This document shows positions 50,201 to 60,990 of a stretch of 64,000 bases of DNA, piece after piece. The position numbers were made by a program, and so were the translations under genes. Numbering within the stretch: the stretch's first letter is position 1; the number at the start of each line of letters is the position of its first letter. The notes beneath the pieces were generated by a model that was given only the letters and a program-made list of their open reading frames with translations, searched no databases and had not been told where the DNA came from. This DNA is from Helopsaltes ochotensis (taxonomy: Eukaryota; Chordata; Aves; Passeriformes; Locustellidae): assembly GCA_013400155.1 (NCBI GenBank), contig VXBM01000994.1, positions 204,092-268,091 of the forward strand. The letters are read 5' to 3'.

Positions 50201-53200
50201 CTGGTCAGCTCCTTTACAATGTGCATACAGAAACAGAATTCCTATCTGCCCATTACTAGAAAACAACAGTTTTCCTAATCAACAAGTTTAGCTCTCATCT
50301 CACCTTGGGCAACTTTAAGTGTTCTCAAACACAAAACAAACAACTCACAAAAAACCTCTGAGCAGTTACTGACAGGACTCCTGCACTGTTCCCATAGAGA
50401 GTTTCCTAAAGTGAATGGCTATAAAAATGAAAATAAATAAAAGGAAATAGAGCATAGGCTGTACCAGAGTAAGCCTAAAAGGCATATGAACTTATTTTAA
50501 AATTAAAAGCCTCCCCTGACACAAGATGATCCTAAGAAATATTCACATTTTCCTCCCAGCAGCCTCTTGTCTGTCTACACAAGGAACCAAAGTGACAACC
50601 ACTACCAGAGAGTTCAAATACCTTATTATTTTAGTTTGCAACCATCCAAGTCAAGGAGCAGCTCACTTTTAGGCAGAAAACAGACACCCTAAATACAGGG
50701 CACAAGAATCCACATTGTCCTCTGGCTGAGACAGTCCTTGCCACACATCCATGCACAAGGGGAAAGTAAAGCCACCGTTGTTCCCAAGATGTTGGTGGTG
50801 TTTTAAAAACAGCTTACAAAATACTCCTGTGAGGACTTGGGTCAACACAGCTTTCCACGACCTTCATTTCTTGAAGAAGTCATCAATATTCACCTACTAA
50901 TGAGAACTCATGGCCTCACAATTGGCTTTTCCCTTCCCAGCTGTACTCTAAAGCTGTTCTTGCTTGCCCAAGGATAAAGGGATGGAGGGAAATACTCAGG
51001 TCTCTAGAGGGCAAAGTCAGAAACCTAAACATAGAACCACTCCTTCTCCTTTTGTTGGGCTTTCATTGTCAGTGTCAAGAGTGTCTTATGGATCAGCAAG
51101 GTGACCACCAAAACACACACAGGGCTTTTTGTCTTGTGACTTTGACACCATTCTCTCGAGTGTCTCTCTAATACAAATGCTAATTTATGCTTTGCTTGTT
51201 CGTTTTGAATTCATGCACAGGAAAGATTTCTCTTGCCAAATTGTTATTTTAGTGGTTTCATCAGAAAAACAAAAGTAGACAAATAGAAAAGTTAACCCTG
51301 AGGTTTCAGGAGGAAGTGTGGAAAACCTGAACTTGACAATACTCATTCCCACTAAAATAGATCCAAGTACACAGCTTTTGTCATAGTATTTGCAGCTTGA
51401 ATTAGTGACATTCTAAGGACCTCTCTTTCATTCCCCTCGACCTCGGGATTTCATTCTTGTGTATATTTTCTTAAAAAACCCAAACACTAATACTACATTA
51501 TCTCAACTGTCTTCATCCTCTCCCATTGTCTCCCCACCTTCAGCTCCTGTGCCTCAGCTGTAGTAAATTAACTGATCACAACCAAAAATCACAGTAAGGA
51601 AGAAGTTTTTCTCATTTACCAGACTGATAAAGGCAGTTCCAGGACCAACAAAAGCTTAAACTGCCCTCAGTCCCATGGGGTGGGAAGTCATCAGTCCAGG
51701 TGGATGTGTTCCCACCATCCTCACCAAGAGCAAGAATTAATATTAAAACACTTCTCAATAACTTAAGTGCTGACAGACCCCGTAATGAAACAGCTCTAGC
51801 ACTCAGTTCAAGTAACAATCTAGCCTGAAACTTTACAGCATAAGGCCATTAACAAGCTCAACAAATCTCAGGTAATTTCTTCACAGAATTTTAAAACTCT
51901 TAGCAAACACTAATTAATTAAGCACCGCATCCCCTTCCAAACTAAATGACTGAATTCACCACAATAATACATTGGATTTTCCTGCCTGCACTTCAGGTTG
52001 TTCAAAGAATTTGCTTCCTCATTTTCCTCAGAGACAACACTCGCTCTCCCGTAGCAACCACCGCTGTCAAACCCACTACAAATACAGGGGCCTGGATACA
52101 TGTTGAATCAATGAGCGAAAGAGGGATCTTCACCTCTTACCAGCTCTAAGTCTGGCATTATTTTACCCCCATCAGCAGGCGGGCTCCAGGGAAGTAATGC
52201 TGTGTGCTAGCCATAAAGGTCAATCTATATTAGATGTGGTTAGAACTCCCCAAAAAAGCAGGTCTCTCATCATGCCCCTCCCTGTGGCATTAGCTGATAA
52301 CACAGAGAGGCTGAGAGCACACAGAGAAGATTCCTTTCAAGTGCAGCTGAACAGAATGATCAGCTCCATTTGCTAATGGACATTCAGCCTGCTGGATGAG
52401 GCTGAGAGTAGCCCAAAATACATATACTGTGGATTTCAGGTCCTAAGCAACAGCTGTTTAGTGCTGCATGTCAGCTCCTATTGGGCCACTCAGTTTATCA
52501 AAAGAAATAGAGCCTCAAACAACCCACTCCTAAGAAGAAAGTGCTAAGGCTCTTTAAGTGCACATTTTAGCAGTGAAGGAACATCAAAGCATCAGAACAG
52601 AGGCTTCCATTTCTTCCTTTCAGACAGGAGAGCACAGAGTAAAGAGTTTGTTTAAATTCATACAGAGGCAGAGCTGCATACCTAGGGCAGCCAATAGAGC
52701 CACAGCTTCCTTAGGTCTCCGAGAGCTCCAGAAAAACAGTTAGAGAAGTGCCCTTGGATGAAAGGGCCTGGATCTAGAGAGTAACACTTCCCCAGCTCTG
52801 ACAATTTTCATCCTTCCTGCAGTAAGACCACGTGCACACCAAGGAAAGCTGAATTCTACATAAATGTCATGTCACCTCAAACTATGGCTATTCAAAAGAT
52901 ACTTATTCAAAGCTTATTTATATATTCTTGTAAAGGACCTGTGACAAGTCACCCGTGAACAAAATTCAGAAGTGTCAGTACTGGCCCTCTGACATAAGAC
53001 AACACCACCTACTCACTACACAAATAAACCTCTGCAAGTAAGTGCATAAAGTACAAAGTAAGAGAAACTTTACACTCAGGCAGAATCATTCTATATGTTA
53101 TAGCACCAGTGATATTAAAGTGTGACATACAAAGAAAACATCCTAAAAAAGGCAATGTCACATCACAACCAACCTCCAGGACCAGACAAAGGCTCCTAAC

Positions 53201-53696
53201 TCTCTCCACCTCAAAGGCAACACGGCCTGCCCACGTACAAGGGAGTAAAATTTCACCTCTCAGTGCCTCAACTGGTGTGGCTGTTTAGCAATTTGGCACA
53301 ACAACTGAATTTGGGCCATTCAGCACCAAAGATGGCTTAGAGACCCGGTAGTGCAGAGATGCAGCTGGCAAAAATTATGAAGTGAAATTATGCACTCTGG
53401 GGAGTGTCTTGTACCTCAGCATTTAAGAGTGTGGCCATTTAAATGCTCCAACACCATTGCAGCAGTTCAGTTCTATTAGTCTGTGCTCATCTGCTTTTGC
53501 AGGAACGTCAACTCTGTGGCAACAACATCATGATCAGGAGGCACTGAAGATGCCTGTTTTAAGGGCAAGGTTACTTTTTGGACTTTTTGTAAGCAATCAT
53601 CTCTTTGAATTTCCACCTGGTGCTGCAGTTGCAGTACTTGGTCCTGTAGTTTCTTGAGCTTGATATTTGGGGAGAGGGATTAGGAGAAATAAACTG

Positions 53697-53750
53697 ATGT
53701 TGGTTTTGTTTGTGTGTGTGATTTGGAGTTTGTGGGTTTGGTTTGTTTTT
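53697..53750. repeat. G/T-rich low-complexity tract
   Basis: TTTG, GTGTGTGTG and TTTGTGGG units make this the only long tract in the window with G/T on the plus strand. Confidence 0.85.
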
Positions 53751-56379
53751 AAGGAATCAACTCTAGTAAATAATATGAAAGCACAAATCATAGCATTGGG
53801 AATTGGGGAGCGGAGCAGGCATTGAAACTTCGTGTGACCAGTGTTGCTTTATCTCTCAGATACCCCAATTTGGGTCTGTCATGGTGGCAGGGAGCAGGGC
53901 AAGCAGCTCTCTGTCACCTTCCTGCATCCCTGCTTCTCCCAGGGCCTTTTGTGTCGGTGAAAGCAGGATGTCACTCAGCAAGGCTTTCCAGCCCTTCCCT
54001 CGGCGAGCCTTGTGCAGCTCTGTTAGCCTGCAGGTTAGTTTCGGTGATTTATAAGATAGATATGCTGCAAAAGCAGCAGTCTTTGCCGTTCTGTTAAAAC
54101 GCAGCAATTTGACTGTGCAAGGAGACAAAGAGTTAAAGAAAACAAAGTGGGTGCAAACAGACTTGGATCCTCCCCTCTTTGTTTCTTAACAAATCTGCTG
54201 GAAGCGCACACTTGCTGAGAGGAAAATCTTTATTTGCATTAGGACCCTCTTAAGCCCCTGCTCCTTTGCTCTGTAAAGATCGTGAGCCATTGTTTTCCTG
54301 CTCTCTGAAACCGGTGCTGGGGGCAATGTCCCCACAGTGACTCTGGAGGAGCCTTTTGGCTTCCTGGCTCATCTTCTGGCAAGCAAACGACTTGCAGCAG
54401 GGTGGCAGCCCCAGTCTAAATTTCTGAAGAAATGTAGTTACACCGAACCTCAAATCAACAAGGACTGAGTCCTCTCTTACCAGCCTCAAGCTCTTCTTTT
54501 GGGGAGCAGCAGAGAAACAGTCACAGTATAAACAAGTTGCACATTGTCACCGAAGATTAAAAACTGCTGGTTGTTTAATTTTAATTTTAACGGATGGAAA
54601 CTTTAGGAATTAAGGAAAAAAAAAAAAGCCATGTAAAATATTAGCCTGAGGATCACAGATTTTGGCCCAATATCTTTCCCAATTTCAGTGGCATGGTTAA
54701 ATACACACTACAAAAAGACATCTGTGTCACATAACACAGCCCATTGCTATATAGAATATCTAACCAAAGGAATGATTCAGATTCTGGAGGTGCTATAGAG
54801 GCAAGTAAAGTTCACTTGGTAGGGTTTGTTTAAATCCTTATTATGCTTCTTTTCCTGAAGGGGAAAAGAAAGTGTTTTCAATAAGGAGACATTTTTTCTC
54901 AGAAGTCATCTGGTTTCTTCAAACATCTGCTTTGTAATAGATAATCATAATTTATCTTCCACTGAGCTCTGCTGTAGGAGAATTTGTTTCTAGCCTTGTT
55001 CTTGTACAGCAAATAATTCAGAATTCTTCATTTCTGCTATTCTTAACAGTGTCTGTGTACCAAACCAAATTCTTCATTTTCCCGGTAGCCCCACCCTTAA
55101 GTACTCTTGGTAGTGGTACTCTTGATACCGCTTAGCCACTTGGTGCCGAGCCACAAAGCTTAAATATATTTGAAACTCCTTCAAGGTTTCTAAGTGAAAT
55201 GAAACATTGCCATTGTGAAAACAATTCTTTCCAAATGCTGCAGAGTGCCATCACACAGTGAAATTGCTGTTATTGCACACAAGCACCAGGGAATATTCAC
55301 ATCTGATGTCTACAGGAAGCTCAGGATGTGTAGAAATGCTCAGGGTTATGCTGGTACTGGATACTTCAACATCCTGCTTGATGTTCTTCAAGTCCCAGGA
55401 CATTCAGCAAACCTGGAGGCAACTCTAGATGACTTGTTGGCAAGGGAAAGGCTTATGAGTTTCAAGAGACTTTTGCTTTTCTATTGTTTTTAATAAGTAT
55501 GTAATGAACAAAAAGCCAAAGTGCAAGAATTTCATATTTATGTAGAAAAACACAGTCAATATAAGGCAACTCCTAGACAAAACTGCTGGTGCCCCAGCCC
55601 AGGTCATGGCTGGAGTCTCAAATGAGTGACATTTTTATACCACACCAGTGCTGTTGATTCTACAGGAGCTGAGCTGAATCCTTCATGTGCCACTCAGACC
55701 AAATGGCCCCTGACTCTGGAGCAAAACCTGCCTGGTCACTGTCTGAAGGATGCAGCCCTGGGGTACATGGTTCACTGCTACTGCCAATTAACTGAGAAAA
55801 ACATCCCCATCACTGGCTGGGTTCCCACTGCATCTTTTATTAACCTTTCCAGGCTTTTCCTGTGCCCAGAAGTCTTACCTGAACTTGGAGAGGCAGTGTG
55901 CTAGGCAGGGTCTCAGCAGAGAGAGAGCATCTGTCTGCAGGAGACAAAAGGCAATACCTCAAGGAGCAGGGCAGAAAAAACCCATGCAAGTGTGTTACAT
56001 TCTGCCCTGGCCCCTATCCATCAGAATGTGTTATATTCCCCTGAACTCAAAGAATAAGGTGGCCAGATTTATATCCCTCTGCTTCACATGGAAACTGCTC
56101 AGGTCATCAAAGGCCAGCTAGCTGCAATCACAGAAGATACTTTTTAGTCAAACCTACAATATATGCAAAAGGTAAAAATTCTTGTTGGCATCCCAGCCTA
56201 GAAAAAGACCAAAAAAAAAAATCACAAATAGAATGGGAAATAGGGTGAAAAAACCCTAATTTTTAATATTTTGCTTCCAGCCCTGGAGAACTGCCAGGTT
56301 GCTTTACAATGCAGTTTTTTCCTTGGTGTTTTGCTTTCCTATTACCAGGTGCTAAACTGGCTGGGGGTCATGCTTTCGT

Positions 56380-56900
56380 CTCACACAACAATCTTGGATC
56401 TTTGAAGTAATAATATGTGCTCTCAGATGTTGCACAAATAACCATGTCATGTTTGCCAATTATACTCTGCTTGTCTGTTGTTAACAAACCATGCAATTTC
56501 TAGTTTCCTGCAATAAATTCAAGTATAATTATCTTGTAATCTTGCAGGTATAAATGTAATTAAACGAGGGAATCATAGTAATAATTACCAGGTAGATACC
56601 AAAGACACTGTGCTGATCCCAAATCCTTCTGTATGACACTAATCATGTCACATAGTATTTGTATTTCTTTGATACTTTCCTTAATATCTCTAAGAACAGC
56701 CATGTGAAACTGATTATCTTGTACATTATTAACCAAGGCCTCCAATTTAAATTGACTCTCCAGCTTGCAAGGCGATCACAAATCTTACATGGGACAGAGA
56801 TGTGACAATTTCATTCCTAGATAACAATGCAAATGTGAGACCAAGCTATGAATAACAATTGGAGTCAATCACACCAAAGTAGTTTCATGTTAAATTGCAT
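56380..56900. promoter_or_regulatory. Conserved-enhancer-like block
   Basis: This block has no repeat signature, balanced AT-rich composition and dense developmental-factor words: a forkhead/HNF1-like TGTTGTTAACAAACC, homeodomain cores TGTAATTAAAC and AATAATTACC, and several CATGTCA and ATCATGTCA words. That style is typical of vertebrate conserved non-coding elements in gene deserts and introns. The minus strand also holds a 67-codon open frame here (56760-56560) of coiled-coil character, which may be incidental. Conservation is inferred, not seen. Confidence 0.35.
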
Positions 56901-57479
56901 TGCTTGATGATTTTTTTTGAGATAACAGAGATTCCTATGCCCTGCATCAGCTTCCTGTCAGGAAACATCATCTGCCAAACTTCCTGCTTGCCACAGTGGG
57001 GAAGAAGAAGACATTGTAACTTTTCCTTTGCCGGGATCATTGCATGGCAATGGACATCTGTGGGGAACTGCTTCCAGCTGGGCAGGAAAAACAGTGAACT
57101 AACACCAAAAAGGGATGAGAAGAGACAAATAAAATGAAGAGAACAAGTCCAAAACACGTGAGACCTCTGAAAACAATTCACCTGGACACCCCTCCATTTT
57201 CTAGCACAGCATGAAACTGAGACCAGCATGATCTTGTGGATGCTCCTGTACTTTCTGAAGACATAGAACATTTCAAGAAATAATTTTAAAGCCCACGGAA
57301 ATATTTGTGTTTTACAGGGGGAAAAATGAGGAGTTCTCAAACATATCCTAAGGTGACATATTCCTCACAGGCAAAGCCAAAAGGTCAGAGTTGTTAGGTG
57401 ACATGCACCTCTTGCAGAGGAAGGACAGAAGGTGAAGGCCCACTGCATGTAAAAGCTTTTGCTCATGCAAATGCAACAC
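56901..57479. other. Non-coding DNA between two enhancer-like blocks
   Basis: A 151-codon minus-strand frame (57340-56888) overlaps an 81-codon plus-strand frame. Neither has a family signature. Nothing else is recognised. Confidence 0.4.
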
Positions 57480-57960
57480 GAAGGCAGCAGTTTTGCCTAA
57501 TTGTTAACAGAAGTTCTGCTGGCTTTTCATCTCCCTGGGGCTCATTCCCACTTCATCTGCTAATATAGCAAGTTATATTGAATTGGTTGTCGTCAAAGTT
57601 TGCTGATCAGGAACCCAGTCTTTCAAGCTGGCAGCAAGCCTGGAGTATGGATTTGTCACAATAATGAACAAGGCCGGGGTATTTTGAATAAACATGGGCT
57701 CCCTTGATGCAGGGCCAATTTATCAGCTGAATATGAGAAAGTGTGGTTATGGGTATTAAATGCCAGAACACTAAAAGCTTGGAGACTCTTGAGAAGCCTA
57801 CCGTGAGCCAGCTCCCCTCTTCTGTATGCCTAAGCAACACAGGAGAGATAAAAACACTGGCTGGCATTTGTATTTTCAAAGCATTTACGTTTAATTTAAT
57901 AATATTTGGAATGCGTTTGGTGAATAAGCCGTGGTGAATTCCAACAAACTCTCTTGTACC
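57480..57960. promoter_or_regulatory. Conserved-enhancer-like block
   Basis: This is repeat-free sequence with words such as TTGTTAACAGAAG, GAATTGGTTGTCGTCAAAG, AGTTTGCTGATCAGG, GAGATAAAAACAC (GATA-type) and GTTTAATTTAATAATATTTG. Both strands stay open for long stretches without resembling a protein, which fits constraint on DNA-binding sites rather than on codons. Activity and conservation are inference. Confidence 0.3.
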
Positions 57961-60379
57961 CAAGCAATCCCGAGCTCCCAAAGGGATTGGAATTAAAGGC
58001 CAGAGCAAAGCAGAGGCTTACACTGGAGCAATGGCACAGCCCTGCTGCCCACTGCTTGTTTGCACTGCCAGGCTGCTGCCTGCACTTCCCACTGGGAAAG
58101 AGGGCTTCAGGGGCAGGGGCAGCTGTAACTGCCCTTTGGGAAGAGGTAGAGGAGGCGCATTCCTTCTCCAGGAGACTCAGACTGGTTGGCAACCTGGCAA
58201 TCAGCTGGATTTTAAGGGCAGCATGGCTGACTCAGGGCCTGGGTAAGAGCTGACACAGGGTTCTTCAGCTGGCCAGTGTTCTTGTTCTGTTTCAGCACTG
58301 ACAAGGTTGGTTTCTTAACTTCTTCAAGGCATCATGATGTCCTTATTTTGCTGCCTACACTCTTTTCCTGGTGAAACCCAGCAGCATGGAGACCCTCTTC
58401 AGTCCTTCAACCTCCACAGGTTTCCCACCAGCTGCCCTGAGAGATTTTGATGCCTTCATTGCTCCTCCACCCTGCATAGGCACAAAATCCAGCTTTATCC
58501 AGTGATGGGCTGGGATTTCCCTCATGTAGGGAGCCGTGTTTGTCCCCTACAAGAAGAGCCCCTCACTCCCTGTGAGCTGCTGCCCCAGGAGTGACTGCAG
58601 CCATGCCACAGCCACATTTACCACCTCAGGGTGTGCCCTCGCCTCAGGCCCGGTTTGGGGAGGACCTGCCCCCAGCATTGCTCTGCTTAGCTGAAAGAAG
58701 ACTTCTCTGTAGGGGGCAGAAATAAATGACAGCCTGTAGGAAACAGCGGGTTGTCCTCTGTAAAAGGCAGCAGAGAACTAAGCTGCTTTGGTACAGGTTT
58801 TCTCCAGGGTTTGTCGTGGCCCCAGATGGCTTTTCTCCACTGGCCACCAGTGACTGCTTTTTGTCAAGACCCACAAACACCTCATTTTCTAAATGGTTTG
58901 AGTGCTGGATGAAGAACTCATCTTCCTGGAGAAAGTGAGGCTGTGTAGCCACTCATCAATCCCAGAGGATAAGGTAGCAAAGCTACCAGGACAACACCTG
59001 CAGCCTTCACAGTGCCTCGGCCCTGGCCATGACATGGCAAGTCTGTGTGAATGGTGGGCTGTAAGGTCCGGCTCCTCTTTCTCTCCTGACATCTAAACTA
59101 TCCAAGCTGCAAAGTTTTATATTCCACTGCATCACTTTTCTGCAACCTTCCAGCTCTATGACCCCTAATCCAAAGCTGGAGACTGGGCTGTGACCCCAAG
59201 GAAGGATGAGACTGCTTAGTCTTCTAAGGTTCTGTGGTGTCCCCCAAAGCAACCCTCTCTTGCTCTTCCTTCCTTCCTTGTTGGGAAAAGCTAAGTCTCC
59301 CTTGTGCTTCAAAAGCTCACTTATTGAGCTCTCTGAACAAGCACAGCACAAAGCCTGCAACATGAACTTTCACTGGAGTCGTGCAATCATTGCTAGCAGT
59401 AAGTAGCCAGGCCTAAAGCACATTGTGTTCCCCACAACCATCAAGCAAGAACTACTCTCTGCTGCAAGGTAAAGTCTTGTTTTGCTTTGAACAAAATCCT
59501 ATCTCACTTCTTATGTGCAACTCTCCAGAGGAGAGAAGGCAGAGCTTTCTCTGATGTAGAACAGCTGCTCCAGCTCATTGATTCATGTGGGACACCCAAA
59601 AACCTGCACAACGCTGCTTTGTTACAGATGCTGTAACACAGCCTGTTAAAAGCAGCCACAACACAACATTAGCACTTTAAAGCCTAGAGAACCAGGACAG
59701 TGTAGAGAGCAGACTGGTAAAACACAGACTGAGAGAGAAACCCTTCTCTGAACAAATGACAAACTAAACTTGCACGGCAGAACACTACATGGAGTTATCT
59801 TGATGTTTAACTGGAGGCCAGCTGAGATAGAGTGAAGAAAGGTATTCCCCAGGAACAGATGTAATGAATTTTGCTGCACATACTGGCTCTTCAGCTAATG
59901 CTCAGTGATCTCCTGTGAATTAGATGCAAGCTGCAAGCTTACTCACACCTGAAAAATAAGAATATAGAACAAAACCTATGTGTTCAAGCACGGCCAGCAA
60001 GTGCTGCCACCCTGACATCCTTGCCTTCAGTGCTGCAGCAAAACTCACAAGAAACTGATGCCACTGCCTCATGTATTTGCAGAGAAAGTGAAATTCACCC
60101 TTAAGCAGAAGGGTCTGGATATCACACCTCACTTAAGCCTTCAAAAGACGCTCCAGCTGATACACAGAAGTCAAGAATGAATTGTACCCCAAGCAATGCA
60201 TCAACACCAAAATCTTGATCTACCATCTTCATTCCTCCAAAGGAGCCCCAAAACCCCACGAGGTCAAGAAGCAGCTTTCATTCTTGGCAAGGTGTAGCTG
60301 TGAGGATTAGAACATGATGACAAATCTAAATCCTGATGAAAAACTGCCAGAGGCCCGTAAGGCTGCCAAAGTACAGCAG
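57961..60379. other. Unique, locally GC-rich non-coding DNA
   Basis: The stretch from 58000 to 59100 is GC-richer and CpG-poor. No gene or transposon is recognised. Frames reach 118 codons and overlap on opposite strands. Confidence 0.5.
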
Positions 60380-60860
60380 GCAGGCTTTCACATAATTGCA
60401 AGTCTTCCTTTCTCAAATGCCCAACCTGATTGACCAATTAAAGTGTTTAATTCTCTGAGAAAGAGTCTATCATTAACTGTAATTTGTTCTAGTCTCACCA
60501 GTCCTTTCATGGCTGCCTCTGGTGAAAGAACCATTATGTATGATCTCAATCTCCATATTATAATATGGAATTTTTGATAGTTTGCTATAAATAGGAATTG
60601 ATTCATAAGGAGAATAATGAATTCATTGCTAGTCCTTTACCAACTACTTAATGACTGTCAAGATATATTAAACATCCTTAGCCCTACACTAGGGCTTGAG
60701 TTTATTCTTGGCTAACACGTCTGACCATCTGACTGCATTATGCACTCAGTGAATTAATGCCAGGTGAAAAACAGTCTCAGTGAAAACACATTTAGAGTGC
60801 TTTATTTCATCATAAATATTGACACTGATCATTATAAATGCCTTCCAGACGAGGCAAACA
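60380..60860. promoter_or_regulatory. Conserved-enhancer-like block with palindrome and MEF2 site
   Basis: AT-rich, repeat-free block with an 18-base perfect palindrome TCCATATTATAATATGGA (60552-60569) and a full MEF2 consensus CTATAAATAG (60585-60594) sixteen bases further on. GACCAATTAAAG, ATGAATTCATTG, TAATGCC and ATCATAAATATTG cores add CCAAT- and homeodomain-like sites. The palindrome has CCATAT and ATATGG half-sites like those of SRF CArG boxes, but its centre is too long for a standard CArG. Family knowledge links MEF2 and SRF to muscle and neuronal enhancers; function here is inference. Confidence 0.35.
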
Positions 60861-60881
60861 AATAGATAATCTATTGCCATT

Positions 60882-60990
60882 GAAAAGAAAGAGAAAAAAC
60901 AAAACAAAATAAACAAAACACACTCCTAAACCTAAAAAAAATAATAATAATAAAAAAATATTACCAAACAAACAAACAAAATTACAAAAA
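60882..60990. repeat. A-rich low-complexity tract
   Basis: About 110 bases of A-rich sequence with CAAAA, AAC, AATAATAAT and CAAA units, immediately after the enhancer-like block. Confidence 0.88.

Larger units (their letters stand above)
45003..56379. other. Unique non-coding DNA with simple repeats
   Basis: No gene, RNA or transposon copy is recognised in 11.4 kb. Simple A/C-rich tracts are at 46318-46452 and 47194-47236, a G/T-rich tract at 53697-53750, and a small GTACTCTTGRTA duplication at 55101-55127. Frames reach at most 141 codons and have no family signature. Minus-strand donor-like sites at 52137-52142 and 54471-54480 lack convincing partner acceptors. Confidence 0.55.

Noticed and set aside
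55215..55493. 92-codon plus-strand frame with protein-like composition
   Set aside because: It begins at a GTG, has no clear acceptor or donor and no recognised family.
56885..57340. 151-codon minus-strand frame
   Set aside because: It overlaps an open frame on the other strand, lacks any domain signature and has no convincing splice context.
57607..58008. 133-codon minus-strand frame
   Set aside because: It lies in an enhancer-like block, starts at an unsupported codon and has no protein-family character; non-coding constraint explains it better.
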